Position numbers and translations under genes: made by a program
The notes under the pieces: model-generated
What the model was told of the DNA's origin: nothing
Databases searched by the model: none
The model's input: only the letters and a program-made list of their open reading frames with translations
Assembly: GCA_035578175.1 (NCBI GenBank)
Contig: JAQMRL010000015.1
Coordinates: 19,243,172 to 19,307,171 of the forward strand
Source of the DNA: Catonia carolina
Taxonomy: Eukaryota; Arthropoda; Insecta; Hemiptera; Achilidae
Reading direction: 5' to 3'
DNA: 64,000 bases
In this document: in pieces, positions 21,911 to 33,013 of the stretch
Layout: each line of letters opens with the position of its first letter
Numbering within the stretch: position 1 is the first letter of the stretch

Positions 21911-23070
21911 TTTTATTATATTTTTAAAGTTTTAATTTATTATCAAAGTTCCTTAAACAGCTCGGTTATGCCACATTTGAGAGAGGTATGTTTTACACTT
22001 TCCCAACACAAAATTTTAAAGGAAGAAACAATTTTAAATTTAGATAATACCTTTATATAATTTAGATAGTTAATATTATATTTTTTTAAATAATTTTCTA
22101 TTTTCTCAATCAAAAATGCAAACCAGAATTCCAAGTCTTAGTGGATATATGTGTACCAACTTGGTTTTTATTATATTTTTAAACTTTTTAAAATTGTTAT
22201 TGATGGACTTATGTAATGCGAGAAACAGCGTACATGATTGTTCAATTAACACCTTTTTCTTAACATATTATTACATCAAAGTGCTGAATTAAATTATCAA
22301 GAATTTCTGTAAATTCAAACATACAGTTTCATACAAGGATAGCCCCACAAAGGTAGTTAAGGCTGAAATATGCATAGAATTTTGAATAAAGTGAAAAATT
22401 TATATATATTAGAAGTTACAGAAATTATCTTAATAAAGATTTAATAGACATGATCATACCATTTAGGGTGAATTGGAGTGCTCAAGATCCAGTACTGGGA
22501 CCAATTTATTTTACGATTTTTATTTTAATGTATTTAAATTTGAATTTAAATTTCTATAACAATCTCTTTTTACTACACTTCCATTATTGGTAATCAAAAG
22601 TAAATTTACAAATGCAAATTTAAAAAATTAAATGTACAAACAAAAATTTAAGCTATAAGGAAAATATTAGATTAAAGATTTGATAATAATAACCTATTTA
22701 AATATATTTAAATACATTTAATTTTTTTCAGATCCGTTTTAAGAAACTTTCGCTTTAGAGAAAATTATGGTTTATTTATTATTTTAAATGAAATTAAACA
22801 TGTTTTTAAATTTCAGTTCACAAATTTAAACCTGTTTATTCTTCTTTTGAAGTACTTCAAATGTGTAATGTCATTAGTATGTCATTTAATTTAAGATGTG
22901 CATATATGGTCGACTCTTTAATGCAGTATGGTTACCGCACTATTCTGCTAAATTGGAAGGTTTCATTCCTGATTAAATTTAAATTATTTTAACACATTAA
23001 AATTTACCATTCCTTAACCGAAGTTATTCATTTATGAGCAATACGTTCATGTAACATTTTATAAACAACA
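21911..23070. other. A+T-rich spacer
   Basis: Over 1 kb with no gene. Two overlapping 60-codon frames on opposite strands (21866-22134) are judged to be chance. Confidence 0.4.
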
Positions 23071-23995
23071 AAAATCTGGTGTGAAACACTCACACAACTT
23101 TCTCTTGCCAATGCAAATAAAGACCAATATAACCTAACATTAGTAATACAACATTAGAAATAAACAAAAAACTAACCTCAATAAACATAGCCTAATTTTA
23201 ATCATATATGAAAGACGCAAAATGAAAATCGATCTGTTTGCCTTAAAAATATGGAAAATCACTCTTTCACACTAAACTAGGCTCTGTAGAGAAAAATGCT
23301 CTAAATAAAAGTTGTAGATCTTTTAATTTTCTATAAATTCAATTATACATTTTTGTCATAAAATGCACACTTAGGCCGAAATCTTAAAAAAATCGATTTT
23401 TCACACGTTTTCGTGAGAAAAAACAGAAAATCGCTAATTACCGCTTAACTAAACGTTATACAAAAAAATGTTTGAAATAAAAGTTGTAGAATTTTAAATT
23501 CTCTACATTTTTTAAATAAATAAATTTTTGCGTTATAATACATATTAAAGCCGCAATCTTGAAAAACCACTTTTTTCCGTAAAAACAGCCTCACCAAGAA
23601 TTTCAGAAAACATGGCGCCTACCCTATCTTGTAGAGAATAAAAAATTTAGTAAACCAGACGATTTAAAACAAAGTCGTAGGACCAGTTTTTGAAAAAATC
23701 GTAAAAAAGTGAAAAATTACACGAATAAACTACTATTTCCGGTTGACCGATTTTGATGAAAATGTTCGTATCGGGTCCGGTAAGGGTATGTAACTTAAGT
23801 TTCAAGTTTCAAGATGGTACGATGTTCCGTTCTTGAGATATTTTGTATACACACACAGAGCAATCGCTAAAAACATGTTTTTTGGGTTCAGGGGTCTGAA
23901 AACGTATAGATCCGGTGAAAACTCGATTTCGAAAAATCGACATGAAAACAATACTTTCCTTCCTATATATTCATATAGGCAAGAGAAAGTAAAAA
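23071..23995 (-). mobile_element. Family M (Helitron2-like), near full length
   Basis: It runs from AAAAATCTGGTGTGAAACAC (hairpin GTGTGA..TCACAC) and ACTTTCTCTTGCC to the partner GGCAAGAGAAAGT at 23978-23990. It is more diverged than the copies at 27.8-31.8 kb. The (AC)n tract is reduced to ACACACACAGAG. No ORF is shared between copies. Confidence 0.85.
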
Positions 23996-24109
23996 CGAGT
24001 ATTTTATTTTATTGAATTAGCAAAGCTAATGAATTGAAAGGCACGGGTTCAAGTAACGTTAGCTTGTAAAAGTAATAAAGTTCGTAAAAATTAATTAAAT
24101 TAAACGAAT

Positions 24110-24367
24110 GGATTGGTAAATTATTAGTACTCAATCTGTTAGTTCCAGGGCTACAAAAAATAGTTCTATTTCTTATTACATGGTCAGCCAATTAAATGAC
24201 TAAATCATTTAAGAACAGAAAAGGTAGAGGTGTAAAAGACACTAGTCAGATTTATCCCCTCTGAAAGTAATAAATTTTGTCACTATACAGCCAGAAATGT
24301 TATGAATGAAGTGAGGGTGTCATTTGCAAAGTAGAAAATATGTGCTTTCCAGAGAGGTTGGCATGTG
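24110..24367 (+). mobile_element. Family C SINE, left part
   Basis: This piece carries the 5'-truncated body up to GGTTGGCATG. Its remaining 3' part is at 24888-25045, so 24368-24887 is an insertion of about 520 bp. Confidence 0.8.
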
Positions 24368-24887
24368 TAATATAAGAAGCATTTATACACAAAAACAATT
24401 CACAGGACAAACTGAATACTTTCACACGTAACGTAAACATAAACATAAACGTAACATAAACATACATACAACAGATGATTTCCTACCGTCAGTGGTGAAA
24501 AAATAAAACAAAAAAAAATAAGAACATAAAATAATTTAAAGAAAATAAAAAGAACATTCCTTTTTTTTATACAAAAAAAAAGGATTGTTAGAAATTGATT
24601 CCGTTTTAAAACTTTTAAAGAGTTAGAAGTGGATTTACCTTTTTTAAGTATCAAAACATGTTTATAATTGGAAGATAATATTATCAAAAGAAAAAAGGAA
24701 CACAATTTTAGAAGAGTTGGTGCAGAAAAACTTTCAAGAAATTTTTAAAACATTTTAAGAATTTTAAAAAACATTTTAACAATTAACAATTTTAAAGTTT
24801 TTTAAATATTTATAAACAAAAGTATTAATAAATATCTTGAGTGGCCGGATTTAAAATAGTTTATTTGATTTTGGAACTTCTGGGACA
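24368..24887. mobile_element. Unidentified 520-bp insertion in family C
   Basis: A+T-rich sequence separates two collinear halves of a C element, with CATG at both edges. It holds a small (GTAACATAAAC)-like cluster near 24428-24465 and no recognised termini. It could be a retroposed fragment or a MITE. Confidence 0.4.
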
Positions 24888-25045
24888 CATGCTGATAAGT
24901 ATACTTTTACTTCTCTAAGTTTACTAAGTTTACTTTTGATAAGTATACTTGAGGAAGGGAATGGTAAACCAACTCACTTCTCGTTTTACTTAGTAAAACC
25001 TCTAGAGCTTCTAATCAGCCTTTCGGCTGTTGACCTAAACAACAT
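24888..25045 (+). mobile_element. Family C SINE, right part
   Basis: It resumes at CATGCTGATAAGTATACTTT with a small local duplication of AAGTTTACT, then TAGTAAAACCTCTAGAGC to GACCTAAACAAC. Confidence 0.82.
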
Positions 25046-25132
25046 GAAAAGGTTTACGTATATGAAAATTGTACTCTAATAAAATAATTTATATTCTACA
25101 TAATTTTATGAATTTTTAACCCTTTGGGGTCT

Positions 25133-25316
25133 AAATCTGCATTAAAAGGGACAAGATTTGAGTCTGTGGAAGCTGTAAAAGAGAAAGCGGCACATGTCCT
25201 GAAGGAGCTGACAGAAGATGACTTCCAGTCACTTCCACTGTTTCCAACAATGAAAAATTCGCATGGAGCGTTGTAGTGATAGCGGAGGAGTGTATATTGA
25301 AGGTGACAATAAGTGA
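25133..25316 (+). pseudogene. Mariner transposase C-terminal fragment
   Basis: The plus frame reads KSALKGTRFESVEAVKEKAA, then HVLKELTEDDFQ, a frameshift near SLPL, then FQQ, a stop where tryptophan is expected, KIRMERCSDSGGVYIEGDNK and a stop. This block is the conserved carboxy end of a common insect mariner transposase lineage, downstream of the catalytic triad. Everything upstream is missing, so it is a dead fragment. A possible downstream terminus is not identified. Confidence 0.8.
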
Positions 25317-25969
25317 TTACGTATAAAATTAAAATTAAATTAAATTAAAATTAAATTTTTAGTCTCGTTATTTATTAGCCACACTTCGTATATCTGAAAT
25401 GAGCTGAGTTCCTTTAATTTTGGATATGGGAGGTCTTACTGCACATATTAACACATGAAATTATATAATAAATTAACACACAAAATAATCTTTATAACAC
25501 AATAATAGGTCAATATAAGCAAGCCTATTATTATTTAACTTTAAGATGATTCTTACATAAAAACAAAAAATATGTAGGCAAATCATATAATTATTGTATT
25601 AAAAGTAATTTAGTTTTCTTACCATTAAAAAATGTTTACATCTATACCGTAGGTAAAATGTAGAATTGTATATGTTACGTATAGGATTTTTAATCAGTGT
25701 TTATGTAAACTTAATAGTAATACTTTTAATCAAAATTACTGGTTATAAAAAATGATAATCGTTTATTATAATCATTATCATTTTTAATGATAATAATACT
25801 CATGATGTTCATGTTATCGTTTAGTTAGTAGACCTAGTATCATTATTTGTTATTGCTAATCATGTGGTAATCACCAATACATACCTATCATTTTTATATT
25901 AGTAAGACTATTATTGTTACGTCATCGTTTCCGTGTATTGAGTTTTAGGTTAAAAGAGGTTTTATTTCG
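25317..25969. other. A+T-rich spacer
   Basis: A short perfect inverted cluster around ATGATAATCG/ATTATCATT (25754-25785) can fold. I see no gene. Confidence 0.4.
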
Positions 25970-26165
25970 TATATTTCTTCTTTTTTTATTTCTAATTTCT
26001 GTACGTTGCAATCTGTTCAATTCAGAACAATAAGCAACCCCATAACCCAATAAGATGAGGATGATGTGTATGACGTGTAAATGAGATGTAGTCTTGTACA
26101 GACCCAGGCCGACCATTCCTGAGAGAGTATGATTAATTGAACCCCAACCATCAAAGTACATCGTA
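25970..26165 (-). mobile_element. SINE-B, 5'-truncated, inverted
   Basis: The body and 3' end of SINE-B (rc of GAACAGATTGCAACGTACAG to TACTTTGATGGTTGGGGTTC) are present without the tRNA-like head. A second B copy follows 20 bp away. Confidence 0.88.
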
Positions 26166-26184
26166 TATCTCTAACGTATTTTTT

Positions 26185-26478
26185 TTAAATCCCTAATGTG
26201 TGTACGTTGCAATCTGTTCAATTTAAAAGCAATAACTAACCCCATGACCCAATGCGATGAGGGTGATGTGTATAACGTTTAAATGAAGTGTATTCTTGTA
26301 CACTCAGGCCGACCATTCCTGAGAGAATATGGTTAATTGTAATCCAACTATCGAAGTACACCGGTAATCATTGTTTAACATTAACATCCGTATAAAAGTA
26401 ACTACCTTTACTAAAATTTCAACGGGTAAGCAAGTCCTGTATTAATAAAAAATATCGCTGCGCCAACCTGGCCTAATT
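26185..26478 (-). mobile_element. SINE-B, inverted, diverged head
   Basis: The body is intact. The B-box area (rc of CCTTTACTAAAATTTCAACGG) is mutated, and the head includes CCAGGTTGGCGCAGCG, a TGGCGCAG A-box-like motif that differs from other B copies. Confidence 0.8.
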
Positions 26479-26539
26479 TTAAAGACAAATACGACACGTA
26501 TTTTGGTCACATAACAGTTAACATGTTAAAGAATTTTTT

Positions 26540-27190
26540 TTCTCTTTAATTCTTTATTTACAACTGTAAAACGTTACAACAAGCAAATGTGATGATTATC
26601 AAAATAATGTAAATGACATGATAGGCATGAGAGGGGTAGGGTGCCTCCCCAAGAATTGGTGCCTCCCCAAGAATGAAATTTGTATATCAAATTAGCAGGT
26701 CTCTACTCCAGCGTCTTTTAAGGCGTCTAGGGGGATTATCAGGTAAATGGACGGAGGAAAGTGAACGCACCAGGGGGTTCTCGTGTTCGTGTGACTTGTC
26801 GTGAAAGCGTTTGTATAGGTATTCAATGGAATTTTGTACAAGTGGTGTTTTCAAATCTGTATGTAAGGTTTTGTTGCTAACGTAAAGAGGTGCGTTTGCT
26901 ATAAGGCGTAATGTTTTTGACTGGAATGCTTGAATTCGTTGCAAGTTAGAGGGTTTGGTTGAACCGTAAATTTGGGATCCGTAGGTCCAAATAGGTTTCA
27001 AAAGAGAACAATATATGCGTAATTTTTGTGCCATTGGTAATTTTGATCGTTTGTGAAATAGGGAATATAGAAGTTTAAGTCGGGAATTTAGTAATAAACG
27101 TTTCCGTTTGATATGTGTGCTCCAAGTTAGTCGTTTAAAAAAAGTCAGACCGAGATACTTGACCGTATCTGTCTTTGTGAGAGATCCAAA
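26540..27190 (-). mobile_element. jockey-like LINE 3' end with open ORF2 tail
   Basis: The minus-strand coding region from about 27190 to the stop at 26687 is open. It includes DTVKYLGLTFFKRLTWSTHI, LYSLFHKRSKLPMAQKL, LLKPIWTYGSQIYGSTKPS, FQSKTLRLIANAPLYVSN and PPRRLKRRWSRDLLI before the stop. This is the connection region and carboxy end of a jockey-clade reverse transcriptase protein. The catalytic YADD part lies upstream and is lost. The 3' UTR (GGGGAGGCAC..CATGCCTATCATGTCATTTAC) ends in AATAAAGAATTAAAGAGAAA. It is nearly identical in layout to the copy at 5406-6010 but better preserved, and probably younger. Confidence 0.9.
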
Positions 27191-27775
27191 GACTCTTATG
27201 TTAAAGAATAGATTAAAAGTTTATTGAAGAAATTCACCTTTATCTCAGTAAAAATGACTTAGTGTCTAATTCTTGTGAAATTTTTAAACAAATTACCTAA
27301 AAAATTTAAAACAATTATATAGAAAACATGATTTTTAAATGCCTAATTAATAATAAAATTATTATAATACATATTTTGAAAATTAAATATATTTTTATAG
27401 TCAACCAATTAATAAACCTAATTTTTCAATTGTTTTTCAAGAAAGGAAATCGGTTTGAAACTTTCTTCATTTACATGTACTCTGTACTCATATACATGTG
27501 AAGAGAAGTTCCCATGCATTTCTTCATTGTTATTGTTATTAATATTAACAAGCGAAATCTATGTGATAGTTTACTAACATTTAAATATGCACGTATTATG
27601 TGCTAATATTAATAACATATCATTTACTCAAGATTCTCACAGTTAACAATGTCTGTGATGTTACTATAGTCTGGTAGTTATTAAGTGGACAAAAATTATT
27701 TCGTTATAATGATTGTATCTAAGTATATTATTAATTATATCTTTATTGTCTGAAATTATTCGGTTAATTTCACAA
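27191..27775. other. A+T-rich spacer
   Basis: No gene is seen. Short direct repeats of TACATGTACTC and ATACATGTGAAG occur around 27470-27505. Confidence 0.4.
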
Positions 27776-28727
27776 TTTTTACTTTCTCTTGCCTATATGA
27801 ATATATAGGAAGGAAAGTATTGTTTTCATGTCGATTTTTCGAAATCGAGTTTTCACCGGATCTATACGTTTTCAGACCCCCTGAACCCAAAAAACATGTT
27901 TTTAGCGATTGGTCTGGGTGTGTGTCTGTGTGTCTGTGTGTGTGAACAGAATATCTCAAGAACGGAACATCGTACGAACTTGAAACTTGAAACTTAAGTT
28001 ACATACCACTACCGGACGCGACACGAACATTTTCATCAAAATCGGTCAACCGGAAGTAGTAGTTTATTCGTATAATTTTTCAGTTTTTTGCGATTTTCTC
28101 AAAAACTGGTCCTACGATTTTTTTTAAAATCGCCTATTTTACACAATTTTTTATTCTCTACAAGATAGGGTAGGCGCCATGTTTGCTGAAATTCTCGGTG
28201 AGGCTGTTTTCACGTAAAAACGTTGTTTTTTTAAGATTACGAATTTAATATAAATTTCAGCGCAAAAACTTATATAATAAAAGTTGTAGAGAATTTAAAA
28301 ACCTACAACTTTTGTTTCAAACATTTTTTTGTATAACGCTTAGTTTAGCGGTAATTTGCGATTTTCTGTTTTTTTTTTCTCACGAAAACGTGAGAAAAAT
28401 CGATTTTTTTAACATTTCGGTCTTAGTATGCATTTTACGACAAAAGTATATATAATAAAAGTTATAGAAAATTAAAAGATCTACAACTTTTGTTTAGAGC
28501 ATTTTTCTCTACAGAGCCTAGTTTAGCGTGAAAGCGTGATTTTCCGTATTTTTAAGCCAAACTGAGTTCGATTGTCATTTTGCGTCATTCACTCGTGATT
28601 AAAATAAGGTTATGTTTTTGAGGTTAGTTTTTGTTTATTTCTAATATTTTATTAATAATGTTAGGTATATTATTAATCATTTGCATTGGCAAGAGAAAGT
28701 TGTGTGAGTGTTTCACACCAGATTTTT
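27776..28727 (+). mobile_element. Family M (Helitron2-like), reference full-length copy
   Basis: The 5' end is TTTTTACTTTCTCTTGCC, followed by a hairpin CCTATAT/ATATAGG-type palindrome and a (GT)n-rich tract at 27909-27940. Conserved interior palindromes include CTCACGAAAACGTGAG near 28378-28395. The partner repeat GGCAAGAGAAAGT is at 28688-28700, then a 3' hairpin GTGTGA-GTGTT-TCACAC (28702-28718) and CCAGATTTTT. The inverted repeat is asymmetric: terminal at the 5' end but internal to the hairpin at the 3' end. No protein is encoded. Confidence 0.88.
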
Positions 28728-29148
28728 AATGTAGTTGTAATAATATTTGAACAGTTTTCCTGTAGTTCAGTGCTTGATCATGAATGTTTATGTGACATTC
28801 ACTCTTTGTAGATGAACCTGTCCGTCTATAATACTGAATAACATTGCGCTGCTACAGTTAGAATATATTATGAAGTACCTAAAGCTTCATCTTGACTACC
28901 GAAAGGCGTGGAAAATACATTCTGACGACACGAAGACAGTTAAACTTGAATCTGAAAAATATGTTTTGGTTAACTAGGAGACGCTCACATCTATCAACTG
29001 ACTCTAAACTGACACTGTACAACACAATTTTGAAAATTGTCTACCCTTACCGTATATAACTCTGGGGGAAAAAATACAATATTAACATTATAGAACGGTT
29101 CAGAAAAAAATTTACGTACAACTCTCGGGATACCATGGTATATACGAA
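28728..29148. other. Spacer between family M copies
   Basis: Apparently unique sequence with no gene recognised. Confidence 0.4.
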
Positions 29149-30112
29149 AAAAATCTGGTGTGAAACACTCAAACAACTTTCTCTTGCCAATGCAAATAAT
29201 TAACAATAAACCTAACATTAGTATTAAAACATTAGAAATGAACAAAAACTAACCTCAAAAACATAACCTTATTTTAATCATTAGTGAATGACGCAAAATG
29301 ACAATCGAACTCGGTTTGGCTTAAAAATACGGAAAATCACGCTTTCACGCTAAACTAGGCTCTGTAGAGAAAAATGCTCTAAACAAAAGTTGTAGATCTT
29401 TTAATTTTCTATAAATTTAATTATATACACTTTTGTCGTAAAATGCATACTAAGACCGAAATGTTAAAAAAATCGATTTTTCTCACGTTTTCGTGAGAAA
29501 AAAAACAGAAAATCGCGAATTACTGCTAAACTAAGCGTTATACAAAAAAATGTTTGAAACAGAAGTTGTAGGTTTCTAAATTCTCTACAACTTTTATTAT
29601 ATAAGTTTTTGCGCTAAAATTTATATTAAAGCCGTAATCTTAAAAAAACAACGTTTTTACGTGAAAACAGCCTCACCGAGAATTTCAGCAAACATGGCGC
29701 CTACCCTATCTTGTAGAGAATAAAAACTTGAGTAAAATAGGCGATTTTAAAAAAAATCGTAGGACCAGTTTTTGAGAAAATCGCAAAAAACTGAAAAATT
29801 ATACGAATAAACTACTACTTCCGGTTGACCGATTTTGATGAAAATGTTCGTGTCGCGTCCGGTAGTGGTATGTAACTTAAGTTTCAAGTTTCAAGTTTGT
29901 GCGATGTTCCGTTCTTGAGATATTCTGTTCACACACAGACACACACACACACACACACACAGACACACACACAGACCAATCGCTAAAAACATGTTTTTTG
30001 GGTTCAGGGGGTCTGAAAACGTATAGATCCGGTGAAAACTCGATTTCGAAAAATCGACATGAAAACAATACTTTCCTTCCTATATATTCATATAGGCAAG
30101 AGAAAGTAAAAA
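29149..30112 (-). mobile_element. Family M, copy in first unit of tandem duplication
   Basis: ACTTTCTCTTGCC is at 29176-29188 and GGCAAGAGAAAGT at 30095-30107. The interior palindrome TTTTTCTCACG/CGTGAGAAAAA is present, with an (AC)n-rich tract at 29932-29974. The 95- and 99-codon frames on both strands are shadows of this repeat and recur in the next unit. Confidence 0.88.
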
Positions 30113-30122
30113 TATATAATAC

Positions 30123-30825
30123 TGTGACAATATCGAAGAAGGGCATGGTTCGACAAATTTCTAGCATTTCATTCATAAAATGGTAAAGAGTAGATAATAG
30201 AGTGAAAAAGTAACAATAGAGGTTCTTTAAATGACCGCGCTATTGTGTGTGAGAAGGTAGGGTTATTGTTGTACAACTATTTATGAAAAGGTCGGCTTGT
30301 AACAACTTTTATTCTATTTACTTGTTTACAATATTTAAGACTTTTCCAGTAAAAAGGGTTTTGTACTTTATTATTTTCATGGAATCTCTCTCCCACTCTG
30401 GAATTATCTTTTTGGTTTAATTTCTGTGTCCTTCGAGAAACCTCTTTCATCTAACGTATATAGAGGGAGCCCCGGGGGTGCGATCGAGAGTCAATATTCG
30501 TTTGATCTTTGACGAGTGTTTACTACGTGTGCTATCGAAGGTAACTCCGTTAGAACAGGTCAACGGGAGGTTTCCGAGGCATTGTTATTCAATCTTATTG
30601 TAGGCTATATGTGCAGTGTATTTTCAGTTCCATTATCTAATATAATTGATTGTAAGTAGTACTAAGTAAATTATTAATACATTTATTGTATTACTTCATT
30701 ATAATTAGTTTAATTATTTATTTTGTAAATCTTTTAGTGTAATAAATATTTGTAATTGTAAACTTAAGTGTATTAATTATTTAATTACCTAGATCCCGAA
30801 ACGGACCTTAGCAATAAGTGTCACA
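30123..30825 (+). mobile_element. LTR-like segment, 703 bp, uninterrupted copy
   Basis: It begins TGTGACA and ends TGTCACA, a 7-bp inverted terminal repeat of TG..CA type. Inside is a TATA-like TATATAGAGGG (30454-30464) before a G+C-rich block GAGCCCCGGGGGTGCGATCG and a TCAATATTCG initiator-like stretch. A polyadenylation-like AATAAATATT lies near 30741. ATATAATA flanks both ends with a one-base offset. The end resembles 3600-3652. No gag-pol is present, so a solo LTR is the simplest reading. Confidence 0.5.
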
Positions 30826-30892
30826 ATATAATAACGACATAGGGTTTAAATCATTGAAACAAGGAATCGCACAATTTAACAGAACATATGAA

Positions 30893-31848
30893 AAAATCTG
30901 GTGTGAAACACTCACACAACTTTCTCTTGCCAATGCAAATGATTAATAATAAACCTAACATTATTAATAAAATATTAGAAATAAACAAAAACTAACCTCA
31001 AAAACATAACCTTATTTTAATCATGAGTGAATGACGCAAAATGACAATCGAACTCAGTTTGGCTTAAAAATACGGAAAATCACGCTTTCACGCTAAACTA
31101 GGCTCTGTAGAGAAAAATGCTCTAAACAAAAGTTGTAGATCTTTTAATTTTCTATAAATTTAATTATATACACTTTTGTCGTAAAATGCATACTAAGACC
31201 GAAATGTTAAAAAAATCGATTTTTCTCACGTTTTCGTGAGAAAAAAACAGAAAATCGCAAATTACCGCTAAACTAAGCGTTATACAAAAAAATGTTTGAA
31301 ATAAAAGTTGTAGGTTTTTAAATTCTCTACAACTTTTATTATATAAGTTTTTGCGCTGAAATTTATATTAAAGCCGTAATCTTAAAAAAACAACGTTTTT
31401 ACGTGAAAACAGCCTCACCCAGAATTTCAGCAAACATGACGCCTACCCTATCTTGTAGAGAATAAAAAATTGAGTAAACCAGGCGATTTTTAAAAAAATT
31501 GTAGGACCAGTTTTTGAGAAAATCGCAAAAAAGTGAAAAATTACACGAATAAACTACCACTTCCGGTTGACCGATTTTGATGAAAATGTTCGTGTCGAGT
31601 CCGGTAGTGGTACGTAACTTAAGTTTCACGTTTCAAGTTTGTACGATGTTCTGTTCTTGAGATATTCTGTTCACACACAGACACAGACACACACACAGAC
31701 ACACACGCAGACCAATCGCTAAAAACATGTTTTTTGGGTTCAGGGGGTCTGAAAACGTATAGATCCGGTGAAAACTCGATTTCGAAAAATCGACATGAAA
31801 ACAATACTTTCCTTCCTATATATTCATATAGGCAAGAGAAAGTAAAAA
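30893..31848 (-). mobile_element. Family M, copy in second unit of tandem duplication
   Basis: The hairpin GTGTGA-AACAC-TCACAC (30901-30917) and ACTTTCTCTTGCC (30919-30931) lie at one end, with GGCAAGAGAAAGT (31831-31843) at the other. It is very close to the copy in unit 1, with scattered substitutions and a shorter CA-rich tract. Confidence 0.88.
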
Positions 31849-31858
31849 TATATAATAC

Positions 31859-32943
31859 TGTGACAATATCGAAGAAGGGCATGGTTCGAGAAATTTCTAG
31901 CATTTCATTCATAAAATGATAAAGAGTAGATAATAGAGTGAAAAAGTAACAATAGAGGTTCTTTAAATGACCGCGCTATTGTGTGTGAGAAGGTAGGGTT
32001 ATTGTTGTACAACTATTTATGAAAAGGTCGGCTTGTAACAACTTTTATTCTATTTACTTGTTTACAATATTTAAGACTTTTCCAGTAAAAAGGGTTTTTG
32101 TACTTTATTATTTTCATGGAATCTCTCTGCCACTCTGGAATCATCTTTTTGGTCGAATTTCTGTGTCCTTCGAGAAACCTCTTTCATCTAACCTATAAAG
32201 AGGGAGCCCCGGGGGTGCGATCGAGAGTTAGTACTCATTTGATCTTTGACGAGTGTTTACTACGTGTGCTATCGAAGGTAACTCCGTTAGAACAGGTCAA
32301 CGGGGGGTTTCCGAGGCATTGTTATTCAATCTTATTGTAGGCTATATGTGCACCTGTCTGCCCATAACAGACAGGTGGAGTGTCAAATTATTTACACTCA
32401 ATCTGTTTGTTGCAGGGCTAAAATAAATAGTTCTGTTTCTTATCACATGGTCAGCCAATCAAATGACTGAATCATTTAAGAACAGAAGAGGTAGAGGTGT
32501 AAAAGACACTAGTCAGAGTTATCTTCTCTGAAAGTAATGAATTTCACTATACAGCCAGACCCTGTGGTGAATGAAGTGAAGGTGTCATTTGCAGAGTGGA
32601 AAATATGTGCTTTTTAGAGGGCCTGGCATGCTGTTAAGCGTACTTTTCCACTCAGTGAGGAAGGCAACGGTAAACCACCTCACTCCTCGTTTTACTTAGT
32701 AAAACCTCTACAGGTTCAAACCAGCCTTTCGGCTGTTGACCTAAACAACAATATCTAATATAATTGATTGTAAGTAGTACTAAGTAAATTATTAATACAT
32801 TTATTGTATTACTTCATTATAATTTGTTTAATTATTTATTTTGTAAATCTTTTAGTGTAATAAATATTTGTAATTGTAAACTTTAGTGTATTAATTATTT
32901 AATTACCTAGATCCCGAAACGGACCTTAGCAATAAGTGTCACA
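31859..32943 (+). mobile_element. LTR-like segment, second copy, interrupted by family C
   Basis: This has the same termini as the first copy (TGTGACA, TGTCACA). The TATA-like motif here is CTATAAAGAGGG. A C SINE at 32353-32751 replaces 18 bp present in the first copy (30616-30633). Confidence 0.5.
32353..32751 (+). mobile_element. Family C SINE with 5' snap-back junction and target deletion
   Basis: The full element starts at about 32359 with TGCCCATAACAGACAGGTGG. Immediately upstream, CACCTGTCTG (32351-32360) is an exact inverted copy of CAGACAGGTG. Comparison with the empty site in LTR copy 1 shows loss of 18 bp and no target duplication. Confidence 0.88.
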
Positions 32944-33013
32944 ATATAATAACGACATAGGGTTTAAATCATTGAAACAAGGAATCGCACAATTTAACAG
33001 AACATATGAAAAA

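Larger units (their letters stand above)
29149..33013. repeat. 1.75-kb tandem duplication (M + LTR-like segment + 70 bp)
   Basis: Unit 1 is 29149-30892 and unit 2 is 30893-33013. Both contain, in order, an M element, an LTR-like segment and ATAATAACGACATAGGG..GAACATATG. All three boundaries carry GAAAAAA (before unit 1, at the junction, after unit 2), which suggests duplication through this microhomology. Unit 2 is longer because a C SINE of about 400 bp inserted later. Confidence 0.9.

Noticed and set aside
29877..30186. 95-99-codon overlapping frames, repeated at 31619-31919 and 27756-27959
   Set aside because: They recur only because family M recurs. They overlap on both strands, run through a CA microsatellite and have no coding pattern between copies.
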